DNA of 64,000 bases from Methyloversatilis sp. (GTDB taxonomy: Bacteria > Pseudomonadota > Gammaproteobacteria > Burkholderiales > Rhodocyclaceae): positions 53,914 to 117,913 of the forward strand of contig NZ_JAUYNV010000010.1 of the NCBI RefSeq assembly GCF_030698125.1. The letters are read 5' to 3'. The notes below the pieces were generated by a model that saw only the letters and a list, made by a program, of their open reading frames with translations, was not told where the DNA came from and did not search any database. Shown here in pieces: positions 18,078-27,466 of this stretch; positions within the stretch are counted from its first letter, which is position 1, and each line of letters opens with the position of its first letter. A program made the translations under genes and the position numbers.

Positions 18078-18941
18078 TCAGCGCAACGCATGGTCGGCCA
18101 CTATGCCGGCGAACACGGCGGCACCCAGCCAGTTGTTGTGCAGGAAGGCGCGAAAACAGCGTGCTCGGTCGCGCTCGCGGATCAGCGTGTAGTGGTAGGT
18201 TGCGATGCCGGCCGCGACCAGCAGACCCAGGTAATAAGGCAGGCCGAGATTTTCCAGCTGGCCGTAAATCGCCAGCAGTGACAGCGTGGTGCCGTAGCAG
18301 ATCATTACTGCGGCGACGTCGAAGCGGCCGAAGGTGATGGCCGACGTGCGGATGCCGATCTTCAGGTCGTCCTCGCGATCGACCATGGCGTATTCGGTGT
18401 CATAGGCGATGGCCCAGAACACATTGGCGACGAGCAGCAACCAGGCTTCGTTCGGCACCGTGTACAGCTGCGCCGCATAGGCCATCGGGATTCCGAAACC
18501 GAAGGCCACACCCAGCCAGGCTTGTGGAATGGCGAAGAAACGCTTGGTGAAAGGGTAGCTCGCGGCGAGGAACAGCGCCGCGAACGACAGCTGGAGGACC
18601 AGCCGGTGCAGCGGGAGGATGAGGATGAAGGCGAACAGCGCAAGCGCGGCCGCCAGCAGCAGCGCCTCGCGCGTACCGACCTCGCCGGTCACCAGTGGCC
18701 GCTTGCGCGTGCGCTCGACATGACCGTCGAAATTGCGGTCGGCAAAGTCGTTGATGACGCAGCCGGCACTGCGCATCAGCACCGTGCCCAGCATGAATAT
18801 CCAGAGGATGAAGGGCGACGGCTTGCCGCCGCCGCTGACCCACAGCGCCCACAGTGTCGGCCAGGCGAGCAGCAGGATGCCGATCGGCTTGTCGAGCCGC
18901 ATCAGGCGTTCCCAGGCATTGAGCCGCGCCAGCAGGTTCAT
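18078..18941 (-). CDS. ubiA: 4-hydroxybenzoate polyprenyltransferase
   Basis: 287-residue inner-membrane enzyme with about eight or nine membrane helices that joins the polyprenyl chain to 4-hydroxybenzoate in ubiquinone synthesis. Both Asp-rich motifs are intact: [15 protein letters not shown] and [18 protein letters not shown]. The ATG at 18941 overlaps the ubiC stop by four bases (ATGA), so ubiC-ubiA form an operon and the longer frame upstream is not the start. Confidence 0.95.
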   Translation of the reverse strand: MNLLARLNAWERLMRLDKPIGILLLAWPTLWALWVSGGGKPSPFILWIFMLGTVLMRSAGCVINDFADRNFDGHVERTRKRPLVTGEVGTREALLLAAALALFAFILILPLHRLVLQLSFAALFLAASYPFTKRFFAIPQAWLGVAFGFGIPMAYAAQLYTVPNEAWLLLVANVFWAIAYDTEYAMVDREDDLKIGIRTSAITFGRFDVAAVMICYGTTLSLLAIYGQLENLGLPYYLGLLVAAGIATYHYTLIRERDRARCFRAFLHNNWLGAAVFAGIVADHALR

Positions 18942-19483
18942 GGCGCGAGCCCCACGATCGCCGGCAGGAATACTTCCGTCACCAGCAGCGGCCGGCCGGC
19001 GCGCAGGAACAGCGAGCGGCGCGCCCACAGCGGTGCATCGGTCACGATGCCGGCTGCGCGAACACGCCGGTACAGCGGGTGACGGTCGTCGAGCCGGCGC
19101 ACCGACAGCGGCGAACGCGCGATGCGCGCGTCGGCGAACAGCAGTTCTCCCAGGGGCCGCACGCCGACACCGGCGAACATGTGCCAGGCGCCGGTCACGT
19201 CATGCAGGCGCACCACGCTGTGCGCGAACACCACCGGCACGCCGTCGGCGTACAGCAGCACATCGCGCACGCGCACCCGCCGCGCTGGCGGCACACCGAG
19301 CAACGGGGCTTCGTCTCGTTCGCCACGCGCGGCACACTGGCGCAGCGGCCGCACCGAAAAGGCGCGGCAGCGCGCGCGGATGCGCGATGTGAGCGAGTGC
19401 GGATCGGTGAGCCAGCCGCGCAGGGCGGACGGCATGAACAACGCCGGCGCCTGCCATGCGGCGCCGGCTGGATGAAGGGACAT
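18938..19483 (-). CDS. ubiC: Chorismate pyruvate-lyase
   Basis: 181 residues from the ATG at 19483. Converts chorismate to 4-hydroxybenzoate and pyruvate, the substrate for UbiA encoded directly downstream. Diagnostic stretches are [20 protein letters not shown] and [20 protein letters not shown]. The longer frame upstream is an arginine-rich shadow. An in-frame GTG a few codons upstream cannot be excluded as start. Confidence 0.88.
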   Translation of the reverse strand: MSLHPAGAAWQAPALFMPSALRGWLTDPHSLTSRIRARCRAFSVRPLRQCAARGERDEAPLLGVPPARRVRVRDVLLYADGVPVVFAHSVVRLHDVTGAWHMFAGVGVRPLGELLFADARIARSPLSVRRLDDRHPLYRRVRAAGIVTDAPLWARRSLFLRAGRPLLVTEVFLPAIVGLAP

Positions 19484-19542
19484 GGAACGGACGCAGAACT
19501 TGACCTGCGCGCATGATAGCCGCGCGCAGGTCAGACTGCGCA

Positions 19543-19890
19543 TCAGGCCGCCTTGAGCGGCCCGTGATCGTCGCAGTGCGCGCCGTGCGGATGATGCAGG
19601 TGGCCATCGACCAGATAGTCGACATGATCGCCGTGCGGCACGGCGTCGTGCCCGCAGCCCGGTCCATGCACGTGGTCGGGGGCGTGGGCGGCGCACTGAT
19701 GCTGCGGCGTGCAGGCCGCCGGGTTGGTCGCGCTGATTTCGACGACGTGCTCATCGACGTGGTCGCCATGCACGTGGTGCAGGTGGCCGTCGTGCAGGTA
19801 GTCGACGTGGCCGTCATGATTGACCGCGCGGTGACCGCAGTCCGGGCCATGCCGGTGATCGTGGTGCGCGTGTTCGGTGCAGCTCGTCAT
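19543..19890 (-). CDS. Histidine-rich tandem-repeat metal-binding protein
   Basis: 115 residues, roughly a quarter histidine, with Asp, Gly and Cys, and no membrane segment or signal. It consists of two copies of a unit built as HGPxCGHxAVxHxxHVDYL then DGHLHHxHG (copy 1 near residues 14-45, copy 2 near 75-110), joined by a short EISATNPAACTPQHQC linker. The composition indicates binding of several zinc, nickel or copper ions. The start has GGAGAACGGA upstream. It sits between ubiC and the copper-loading ccoS-ccoI genes, all on the minus strand. Related proteins are widespread but, as far as I know, uncharacterised. Confidence 0.75.
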   Translation of the reverse strand: MTSCTEHAHHDHRHGPDCGHRAVNHDGHVDYLHDGHLHHVHGDHVDEHVVEISATNPAACTPQHQCAAHAPDHVHGPGCGHDAVPHGDHVDYLVDGHLHHPHGAHCDDHGPLKAA

Positions 19891-19987
19891 TTCCGTTCTC
19901 CGCTGGCAGAAGTCACAGCCTTGAGTCTATCCGGGACGCACATTCGTTCCAGCGATGCGGATCACGGATACGGCACGCGATCCGATA

Positions 19988-20170
19988 TCAGACATCCTTG
20001 CTGTCGCGCTCCGGTGCTTTCAGCGGCGCGCGGTCGTCGTCCATCATCATGCGGTGTGCCGGCCCTTCGAGATCGTCGAACTGACCGCTGCGTGCCGACC
20101 AGATGAAAACGATGCCGATGCCCAGCGCGATCAGCACCGACAGCGGTACCAGCAGCCACAGGATGTCCAT
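19988..20170 (-). CDS. ccoS: cbb3-type cytochrome oxidase maturation protein
   Basis: 60 residues, with one N-terminal membrane helix (ILWLLVPLSVLIALGIGIVF) followed by the family phrase SARSGQFDDLEGPAHRM. CcoS is needed for cofactor insertion into cbb3 oxidase and is nearly always next to ccoI, as here (13-base gap). Confidence 0.9.
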   Translation of the reverse strand: MDILWLLVPLSVLIALGIGIVFIWSARSGQFDDLEGPAHRMMMDDDRAPLKAPERDSKDV

Positions 20171-20183
20171 CAGCCGACGCCCT

Positions 20184-22664
20184 TCATCGGTCACTCCGGC
20201 GCTGCAGGCGCAGCGCATTGAGCACCACGGCAAGCGAACTGAGCGACATGCCGACGCCAGCCATCCACGGCGTGATCCAGCCGAACATCGCCGGCGGAAT
20301 CGCCAGCATGTTGTAGGCGAAGGCCCAGCGCAGGTTCTGCCGCACCACGGCCAGCGTGGCCTGCGCGGTATCGAAGCCGCGGGTGAGTGCCGCGAAGCCG
20401 GCCGACAGCAGCACCATGTCGCCCTGGGCGCGCGCGAGTTCGGTGCCGCTGCCCATGGCGACCGACACCTGGGCCTGCGCCAGCACCGGCGCATCGTTCA
20501 CGCCGTCGCCCAGCATGGCGACCACGGCGCCGTTCGCCTGCAGCGCCTCGATGAAGGCACGCTTCGCTTCCGGACTCATGCGCGCGTGCGCGTCGGCAAT
20601 GCCCAGTTCGTTCGCCAGGGCTGCCACCGGCGCGGGTGCGTCTCCCGACAGCAGCGTAACCGTGATGGCGCGTTCGCGCAGCCTGGCCAGCAATTCGGGT
20701 GCGCCGCTGCGCACCGTGTCGATCAGGTCGAAGCGGGCGATCAAGCCTTCGTTGTCGCCCAGCCAGACGGGCGTCGCCGCGCCATCCGGCACATCGGGCA
20801 GCGCGCAGCCCGACGCCGCACAGACAAAATCGGCGCGACCCAGGCGCAGCGTACGGCCCTGATGCTGGGCCTGCACACCCTGCCCGGTCACGGCTTCGAG
20901 CGCACTCACCGCCGGCAGCGGTGCATCGCCCGCGGCCTGCCTGAGCGCGCGCGCGATCGGGTGGGTGGAATGCTGTTCCAGCGCAGCGGCCAGCGCCTGC
21001 GCGTCGGCCGCGGAAACCTCACCCAGCGGCACGAAAGCCTGCACATGCATGTCGCCGGTGGTCAGCGTGCCGGTCTTGTCGAACACGACATGCGTGACGC
21101 GGGCCAGCGTTTCGATGGCGTGGGCACGGGTGACCAGCAGGCCGCTTTTCGACAGCACGCCGGTCGCCACGGTGAGCGCCGCAGGGGTGGCCAGCGACAG
21201 CGCGCACGGACAGCTCACGACCAGTACCGAAACGAACACCCACAGCGCCCGTGCCGGCTCGATCCACAGCCAGACCGCCGCCGTGATACAGGCCAGCACG
21301 ATCAGCGCCGATACGAAATGCAGCGCGATGCGGTCGGCAAACTGCACCACGTCGGGCCGGCTCGCCGAGGCGCGCCCGATCAGGCGGCGGATGGCTGCCA
21401 GCCGTGTTGCATCACCCACCTGTTCGACCTCGAGCACCACCGGCGACGCGATGTTCAGGCTACCGCCGACCACGCGATCACCAACGCCACGTGCCTGCGG
21501 TTTCGATTCGCCCGTGAGCAGGCTTTCGTCGACCTCGCTGCGTCCATCCACCAGACGGCCGTCGGCCGGAATGACCTCGCCGGCCGCGACGACGACATGG
21601 TCGCCAACCACCAGTCGAACCACCGGCACCGCTTCGGTCGCCGTGGCGGGCCAGGCGGTGAAACGCTGCGCCAGCGCCGGCATGACCTGCGCCAGATTTT
21701 CGACGCCGCGCACCGCATGCTGGCGCGCCACCAGTTCCAGATAGCGGCCCGCCAGCAGCAGGAAGACGAACATCGTGACCGAGTCGAAATACACCTCGCC
21801 GGAGCGCGTGACCGTGGCCCACAGGCTGGCGGCGAACGCGCAGCCGACGCCGAGTGCGACCGGCAGGTCCATGCCGACGCGGCGCGCCATCAGGTCGCGC
21901 CAGGCGCGCGAAAAGAAAGGCGCGGCCGAGTAAAAAACCACCGGCGCAGTCAGCACGAGACTGGCCCAGCGCATCAGCGCGGCGATGCTGTCCGACAGTT
22001 CCAGTTCGCCGGCGACGTAGGCAGGCCACGCATACATCATGACCTGCATCATGCCGAGACCGGCGACCGCGAGCCGCCACAGCGCGTCGCGCCGCTCGTT
22101 GCGCGCGACCGACTCGGCGTGCGCCCGGTCATTCGGCCAGGCCTGGTAGCCGATGTCGGCGACCGCCTGCAGGATGGCAGACAGCGTGGCGCGCGCCGGG
22201 TCCCACACGACGCGGGCGCGGCGCGTGGCGTAATTGATGTCCAGCGTCAGCACGCCCGGCAGCCGCCCGACGTGCTGCTCGTTGAGCCAAACGCACGCGG
22301 CACAGCGGATGCCTTCGATGATGAGCAATGCCTCGCGCGCGTCGGCACACTGCGCATGCGCCACGCTGCGCACGAAATCGGCCTGCACTTCCGGCAGGTC
22401 ATAGACCGACAGGTCACGCCCGCCGCCTGCCTCGGGCGCGGCTTCGGGCAGCGCATCGCGATGACGGTAGAACTGTTCCAGCCCGCCGCTGCTGATCGCC
22501 TCCGCGACGGCGGCACAGCCGGCGCAGCACATCGGGCGGTCCTGCCCGTCGATGCGCACGCGGTAGCGCAGCGCGCCATCGACCGGCAGCCCGCAGTGAT
22601 AGCACTGCACGACGTTCACTCCATTGAAAATGGTGAACCCCACCTGCTGGTCAGACGCACTCAC
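20184..22664 (-). CDS. ccoI: Copper-exporting P1B-type ATPase for cbb3 oxidase assembly
   Basis: 826 residues as annotated. An N-terminal CYHCGLPV and CCAGCAAV region, a heavy-metal domain with CAAC, eight predicted membrane helices, the intramembrane SCPCAL copper site, phosphorylation motif DKTGTLT, a HP loop and GDGVND hinge mark it as a CcoI/FixI-type ATPase that delivers copper toward the periplasm for cytochrome cbb3 oxidase. The first codon here is GTG at 22664 without a ribosome binding site; GTG at 22610, 8 bases after GGAG, would start the protein just before CYHCG and may be the real start. Confidence 0.93.
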   Translation of the reverse strand: MSASDQQVGFTIFNGVNVVQCYHCGLPVDGALRYRVRIDGQDRPMCCAGCAAVAEAISSGGLEQFYRHRDALPEAAPEAGGGRDLSVYDLPEVQADFVRSVAHAQCADAREALLIIEGIRCAACVWLNEQHVGRLPGVLTLDINYATRRARVVWDPARATLSAILQAVADIGYQAWPNDRAHAESVARNERRDALWRLAVAGLGMMQVMMYAWPAYVAGELELSDSIAALMRWASLVLTAPVVFYSAAPFFSRAWRDLMARRVGMDLPVALGVGCAFAASLWATVTRSGEVYFDSVTMFVFLLLAGRYLELVARQHAVRGVENLAQVMPALAQRFTAWPATATEAVPVVRLVVGDHVVVAAGEVIPADGRLVDGRSEVDESLLTGESKPQARGVGDRVVGGSLNIASPVVLEVEQVGDATRLAAIRRLIGRASASRPDVVQFADRIALHFVSALIVLACITAAVWLWIEPARALWVFVSVLVVSCPCALSLATPAALTVATGVLSKSGLLVTRAHAIETLARVTHVVFDKTGTLTTGDMHVQAFVPLGEVSAADAQALAAALEQHSTHPIARALRQAAGDAPLPAVSALEAVTGQGVQAQHQGRTLRLGRADFVCAASGCALPDVPDGAATPVWLGDNEGLIARFDLIDTVRSGAPELLARLRERAITVTLLSGDAPAPVAALANELGIADAHARMSPEAKRAFIEALQANGAVVAMLGDGVNDAPVLAQAQVSVAMGSGTELARAQGDMVLLSAGFAALTRGFDTAQATLAVVRQNLRWAFAYNMLAIPPAMFGWITPWMAGVGMSLSSLAVVLNALRLQRRSDR

Positions 22665-23064
22665 CGTGGAAAACAGAAAAAACTCATTCCTCGAATTCTA
22701 AAAGGCATGCGCTCAGATGCGCATGACGTGTATCAAGCAGCACACTCGCCGCCAAGGCCACGACGAGCTGGAGATGCGGCAAAGAATCGTTGTGACTGTA
22801 ACATCACGGAAGCGGCTGAAAAGTGGTTGCCTCCTAGCCCCCCCCCTGAACGGAGACCGGTGCATCGAACAAGAAGACGTCACTATCAGGCGTGCCGGAC
22901 AATCCGATAAACTTATTCTCCATACAGTCATATCAATGATGAACGCCCGCCCTCGCCACTCAAAACTCCATCTACAGCGACATGGAAATAAATAGAGGGG
23001 GCACCGAAATGCACCTGTATATCTTCGAATATCTTTCATCAGGACTCCGGGCAAAGGGAATTTT
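22665..23064. other. Intergenic region between ccoI and the ANTAR regulator
   Basis: About 400 bases without a gene, holding the divergent promoters of ccoI and the response regulator. A run of nine C residues lies at 22838-22846. I saw no convincing FNR box, terminator or RNA gene. AAAGGGA just before 23065 is the ribosome binding site of the regulator. Confidence 0.6.
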
Positions 23065-23655
23065 ATGAAAAAGGTGTTGATAGTCGACGATGATCGCGTC
23101 ATTTTGAACCTGATCGCTGAGGGTTTGCGCGATGTGGGATACTCGGTTTACACGGCAACGTCAGGTGAAAGTGCGCTGGATCTGGCCGAACAGCAGACAT
23201 TCGATCTGGCGGTACTGGACATGCGCATGCCGGGAATGGCGGGGCTTGATCTGGCGCGTGCGCTCCGCGATCGCGGTGGGCCACCGTTCGTTTATCTTTC
23301 TGCTTACGGAGACAAATCGATCGTCCTCGACGCGACCGAGGCGGGAGCGATGGGTTACCTGATCAAGCCGGTCGACGTCCCGCAACTCGTTCCCTTTCTC
23401 GAAGCCTCGATAGCCCGCGCGAGGGAAATGGAAATGTTGCGCACGACCACCGGACATCTTGAACTGGCCTTGTCGGTCGAACAGAAAACCCGCACCGCCG
23501 CAGGCATCATCATGGTGCGAAAGAGTTTGAACCGCCAGCAGGCCTTCGATTTCCTTCGCTCCCAGGCACGCTCGCAGCGCCGCAACATCGGTGATCTGGC
23601 AGAAACACTCATCGCCTCGGTCGAGGAAACAAATCGGATCCTGCGCGAATCATGA
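23065..23655 (+). CDS. Response regulator with ANTAR RNA-binding domain
   Basis: 196 residues. Residues 1-120 are a receiver domain (VLIVDDDRV acidic pocket, phospho-Asp in LAVLDMRMPG, Lys in YLIKPVD). Residues about 135-190 are an ANTAR domain (AAGIIMVRKSLNRQQAFDFL), which binds paired hairpins in leader RNAs and prevents transcription termination, as in NasT, AmiR, EutV and PdtaR. ANTAR regulators are usually activated by HisKA_2-type kinases, and the next gene on the same strand is one, although it is interrupted. The RNA targets are not visible here. Confidence 0.9.
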   Translation: MKKVLIVDDDRVILNLIAEGLRDVGYSVYTATSGESALDLAEQQTFDLAVLDMRMPGMAGLDLARALRDRGGPPFVYLSAYGDKSIVLDATEAGAMGYLIKPVDVPQLVPFLEASIARAREMEMLRTTTGHLELALSVEQKTRTAAGIIMVRKSLNRQQAFDFLRSQARSQRRNIGDLAETLIASVEETNRILRES

Positions 23656-23900
23656 CCGCAATGGTTCGCAAGTCGCGAACCGCGCTTCCCTTTGACTGGC
23701 ATCACACTGCGAGTACACCGCGGCACACGCTTTATGAGCCGGCTGAACCATTTCGCCCCTCGCCCGGCATGCGCATCACCGGGGGCACTGCCGCATGACT
23801 GCATCACTGAGGCACAGGGCACAGTCCATGCTCTCGGGTACTTGGTCCCGCGGCAGAAAACTGATCCTCTTCCGCCCGATGCAATGAACAGGAACCCCAC

Positions 23901-25802
23901 GTGCGTTGGAGGCTGACAATCGCCAAGCGGCTCGCACTTAGCTTAGGTTTGTTGCTATCGCTGTTGGTCATTTCGGCAGCGGTGGGACTGAACCGGCTTG
24001 CGATGCTCAGCGAAATGGTCGAGCACTTCGTCACGAGCGCAAGGGAAAGCACCTCTCTGGCCAACCGGACGCTTCAGCTGATGAACGAGCAGACGCAGGA
24101 CACCCTGTAGCTGTTCCACGTCAGCGATCGGGCCACGGTCCGGGCGCGCGTCATGCTCCGTATCCCGATCATCGGAACGATGATCGACCAGCTCGATGCA
24201 CAACTCGATCACGCGGAAGGCGACTCGCTTCGCAATGAGGTACGCAAGCAACGCAAGGACTACGTAACCTCTTTCCTGAGCGTCTCCGAACATCTTTCCG
24301 CGAATCAGGACGACGAGGCATCGCATCTGATGCTTGTAGAAACCCTGCCGCACCTCGATTCCCTGAAAGTATCGCTGGAATCCCTGATCACCATGCAAGA
24401 GGAGGCACTCCGGGAGGCGCGCAATCGATCGCTGCAAGTTTTCAAGACAACATATCGGCTGTGGACCTGGTTTTTCGCCGCCGCGGTACTCGCCGCACTC
24501 GTGCTCTCGGTCTGGATCATCCACGCGGTGATCCGCCCGCTTGGCAGGCAGTCCGAGCTGGCACGGGCGGTCGTGGAAAGAATCGCCCGTGGCGATCTGG
24601 ACAGTCCGATTCCGCTTGGCACGGGGGACTGCGACAGTCTGCTCATCGCGATGAAAACAATGCAGGGAAACCTGCGCCAGCTCATTGAGGAACGCGACCG
24701 GGTGGAGTGCGCGCTGCGCGACAGCACGCAGCGCTTCCAGGGCTTGGTCGAAACCCTCCGAGACTGGGTCTGGGAAGTGGACACCGACTGGTGCTACAGC
24801 TACGTCAGTCCGCAGGTGAGGGGAATCCTCGGCTATACGCCCGAGGAAATTCTCGGCAAGACACCATTTGACCTGATGCCGCCAGAAGAAGCATCACGCA
24901 TCCGCAGCGTGGTCGAAGCACTCCAGCCACGACGGAAGCCGATCGTGGCACTCGAGAACATCAATCTGCACAAGTCCGGTCTCCGCGTTGTACTCGAAAG
25001 CAGTGGCCAGCCGTACTTCGACAAGCAGGGGAATTTCCGTGGCTATCGTGGCGTCGACCGGGAAATCACCGACCGCAAGCAGGCGGAGAAAGCTCGCCTT
25101 GCAGAAGCGGAGCGCCTGCGCGACGCGCTTGTTCGCGAAGTACACCACCGCATCAAGAACAACCTGCAGACCGTGGTGGGCTTGTTGCGCCGCGAGGCGG
25201 ACAAACGCCCAGAGGCCCGCGCGTCGATTGAGGCAGCGATCGCCCAAGTCAAGGCCGTCGCGGTCGTTCATGGACTGTATGGTCAGGCGATGCGACACAG
25301 CGTGTTGCTGTGCGAACTCGTTCCAGCCGTGGTTGGGAGCGTCTCGGAACTCACCGGTGTACAGATCAGGCTTGCGGGTATCGGCAAGTCCGATGGACAC
25401 ATGCTCATCCGCGAGAGCGAAACCGTGGCTGTGGCTCTGGTGTTGAACGAGCTGGTGACCAACGCAGTGAAGCACTCGACCGGCGTTGCGTCGGCCTCGA
25501 TTCCACAAGTGGCACTTTGGCGCGAAGGTCGGAGCTGTGGAATCACAATAAAAAATGTCGGACGGCTCGAGCCCGGATTCGACTTCGATTCGTGCCGGGG
25601 GCTCGGTACCGGACTTGGCCTGGTACGTGCGCTGATTCCGGTTCCCGGCATGTCGGTGCGTTTCCGGCAATCCGGCGAGGACGTCCGGGTCAACGTCGTG
25701 ATCGAGGCCCCGGTGCTGGGCGACGTTCCCCATGAAACGCCTCTGTATCAACCGGCGGTTCTCCCCACCGCCGGCTACGACACACCCTCTGAGTCAGACT
25801 AG
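23901..25802 (+). pseudogene. HisKA_2-type sensor histidine kinase interrupted by an in-frame TAG codon
   Basis: From a GTG at 23901 (AGGA 7 bases upstream) the frame codes for a membrane segment (LALSLGLLLSLLVISAAV), then meets TAG at 24108-24110 (codon 70) and continues in the same frame to 25802. The continuation holds a periplasmic helical region, a second membrane segment (FFAAAVLAALVLSVWII), HAMP, PAS (GLVETLRDWVWEVDTDWCYS to GVDREITDRKQ), a HisKA_2 H-box (REVHHRIKNN, around residue 415) and an ATPase domain (LNELVTNAVKHS). Everything after the TAG is intact. It would pair with the ANTAR regulator upstream. A fresh nonsense mutation, a sequence error or readthrough are all possible. Confidence 0.85.
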
Positions 25803-25852
25803 TTGTCGCCTCGTTAGAATCATCAACCTGGGGGCGATAGTGGAAGAACGAA

Positions 25853-26332
25853 GTGGCGAGATACGGACAAGCTTTCAAGGACAAAGCGGTTGCGCGGCTG
25901 TTGCCGCCGGAGAGTGCATCACTGGAATTGGTTGCACGAGATCTGAGCATCTCGACGGCGACGCTGGAGCGTTGGCGTGTGGATGCGCTGTCCAGGCCCG
26001 CTCGCGAGCGGGCCTGGACAGCGGCGGCTCGGCTCGATGCGGTACTGGTTACCGCGGTGATGGGCGAGACCGGTAAAAGCGCGTGGTGCCGTGAGCACGG
26101 GGTGTATCCGCAGGAGCTCGAACAATGGCGCCAGGCGGCAACCCAGGCGCTGGCCGAACCCGAGGACGCACGCGCCAGCCACCGCGAGACAAAAGCCGAC
26201 CGGCTGCGCATCAAGGAGTTGGAGCGCGAGTTGCGGCGCAAGGACAGGGCGCTGGCAGAGTCCGCCGCGCTGCTGGTGCTGTCAAAAAAACTCGAGGTGA
26301 TCTTCCACAAGGACAAGGACGAGGACGCATGA
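25853..26332 (+). CDS. IS3-family transposase OrfA
   Basis: 159 residues from a GTG. N-terminal helix-turn-helix (FKDKAVARLLPPESASLELV, LSISTATLERWR), a second HTH-like part (SAWCREHGVYPQELEQWR) and a C-terminal coiled coil with leucine heptads (IKELERELRRKDRALAESAA) for multimerisation. OrfA binds the IS ends; alone it cannot transpose the element. It contains a 38-bp perfect palindrome. It appears intact, in contrast to orfB. Confidence 0.85.
   Translation: MARYGQAFKDKAVARLLPPESASLELVARDLSISTATLERWRVDALSRPARERAWTAAARLDAVLVTAVMGETGKSAWCREHGVYPQELEQWRQAATQALAEPEDARASHRETKADRLRIKELERELRRKDRALAESAALLVLSKKLEVIFHKDKDEDA
25986..26023. repeat. 38-bp perfect palindrome inside orfA
   Basis: The two 19-base halves are exact reverse complements with no spacer, centred between 26004 and 26005 (centre CTCG/CGAG; outer part GCTGTCCAGGCCCG). 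In RNA it would make a very stable hairpin within the coding region. It encodes the SRPARERAW segment. Confidence 0.95.
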
Positions 26333-27105
26333 TCGACTTGGAAGATCGCCGGACATTGGTCCGCAACATTGAGGTGGCGCACAGTGCTGGTGCCCGGCTG
26401 CAACCGGCCTGCCAGACCGCGGGGATTACCGTACGCACGCTGCAGCGCTGGAAAGCGCACGACGGTCTGGTCGTGGGCGACAAGCGCCCCGAGCTCGAGC
26501 GGGCGTCGCCCGGCCATGCGCTCAACGAGGACGAACGCACACGGATTCTGGCGGTGGCTAACTAACCCCGGTTTGCGGCCTTGCCACCGGCACTCATCGT
26601 GCCGGCGCTGGCCGATGAGGGCGTGTATCTGGCCAGCGAATCGAGCTTCCAGCGCCTGCTGCGCGAGCATGGACAGAACCGCCACCGTGGTCGTAGCCGG
26701 GCCCCGCAGCCGTCGCGTCGGCCCACCACGCACGTCGCCACCGGGCGCCTTCGTGGAGTCGCTGTTCAAGACCGCCAAGTACCGGCCTCAATTCCCTGTG
26801 GGCGGATTTGCCGATCTGGATAGGGCCCGAGCCTGGGCTGCTGCCTTCGCCCATTGGTACAACTTCGAGCATCGGCACAGCGGCATCCGTTACGTCACGC
26901 CGGCGCACGCCACACTGGTGCAGATCGGGCCATCCTGGCCGCCCGGCATCAAACCTATCTGCAAGCCCGAGAACGCAACCCACGGCGCTGGTCAGGGGAC
27001 ACGTGCGACTGGTCGCACATCGGCGTCGTCACCCTCAACCCGGAGCGTGACGCCGTCGCCAACGCCGCGCTTCATGTCGAAGGCTTACTCGCGTCAGTAG
27101 CATGA
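26329..27105 (+). pseudogene. IS3-family transposase OrfB, inactivated by stop, deletion and frameshift
   Basis: Starts in an ATGA overlap with orfA. The frame runs to TAA at 26563-26565 (LAVAN then stop, continuing PRFAALPPALIVPALADEG in the same frame). Near 26741-26749 the sequence jumps from PTTHVATG to FVESLFKTAKYRP in another frame, skipping roughly 100 or more residues that hold the first two catalytic Asp of the DDE core; the third catalytic residue (E in FVESLF) remains. A one-base loss near 26906 shifts the frame again before HTGADRAILAARH. The protein cannot be active. Confidence 0.85.
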
Positions 27106-27116
27106 ATCAGGCGACA

Positions 27117-27228
27117 AATATCTTGACTTGCTCCGCACATGAGCCCCGTCAGCGGATTCCGGCACGACCAGACATTCAAGATCAAACGATTTTCAGAAGA
27201 AGCCCGGCCGAAAACTCGACATCGATTC
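27117..27228. other. Non-coding stretch after the IS element
   Basis: AT-richer than its surroundings; no gene or recognisable remnant was seen. With the sequence up to 27466 it forms the upstream region of the chemoreceptor. Confidence 0.5.
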
Positions 27229-27255
27229 TAAAGTTGGATTCCACGAGGTCGATAA
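27229..27255 (+). promoter_or_regulatory. Sigma28 (FliA)-type promoter of the chemoreceptor gene
   Basis: TAAAGTTG, 11 bases, then GTCGATAA. The enterobacterial FliA consensus is TAAAGTTT-N11-GCCGATAA, so 14 of 16 positions match with exact spacing. Transcription would start near 27262, giving a leader of about 200 bases. It places this receptor in the flagellar late-gene regulon. Confidence 0.7.
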
Positions 27256-27466
27256 AGTCGAGCATGGTCGTGTGCTACTGAGTTATAGGCACGATTGCCA
27301 AGCTAGCGTGGCCCATATTCCGCCATCGCATCAATAGCGTTTTCGCCGCCCAATCCGATGCGGCGTTCGTCCTTCCGGGCCTAATCCCAGCCCTCCCGTA
27401 TTTTGATTTCCATCCAGTCCTGGCTACGCCGCGGACGGGAAACTATTGCATAAAGGGAGCACATCC

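Larger units (their letters stand above)
25804..27116 (+). mobile_element. Degraded IS3-family insertion sequence
   Basis: About 1.3 kb bounded by short terminal inverted repeats (TTGTCGCCT at 25803-25811 and its complement AGGCGACAA at 27109-27117), with TG...CA ends at 25804 and 27116. Inside are an intact orfA and a broken orfB that begins in an ATGA overlap. The left end lies one base after the stop of the sensor kinase. No target duplication of 3-4 bases is evident, so flanks have changed or the ends are slightly different. Confidence 0.8.

Noticed and set aside
20103..22910. A 935-codon plus-strand frame opposite ccoS and ccoI
   Set aside because: Exactly mirrors ccoI; composition rich in His, Arg and Gln with no family match.
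22870..22912. Possible FliA promoter before the ANTAR regulator
   Set aside because: TCCGATAA resembles the -10 box but the matching -35 position reads TATC.
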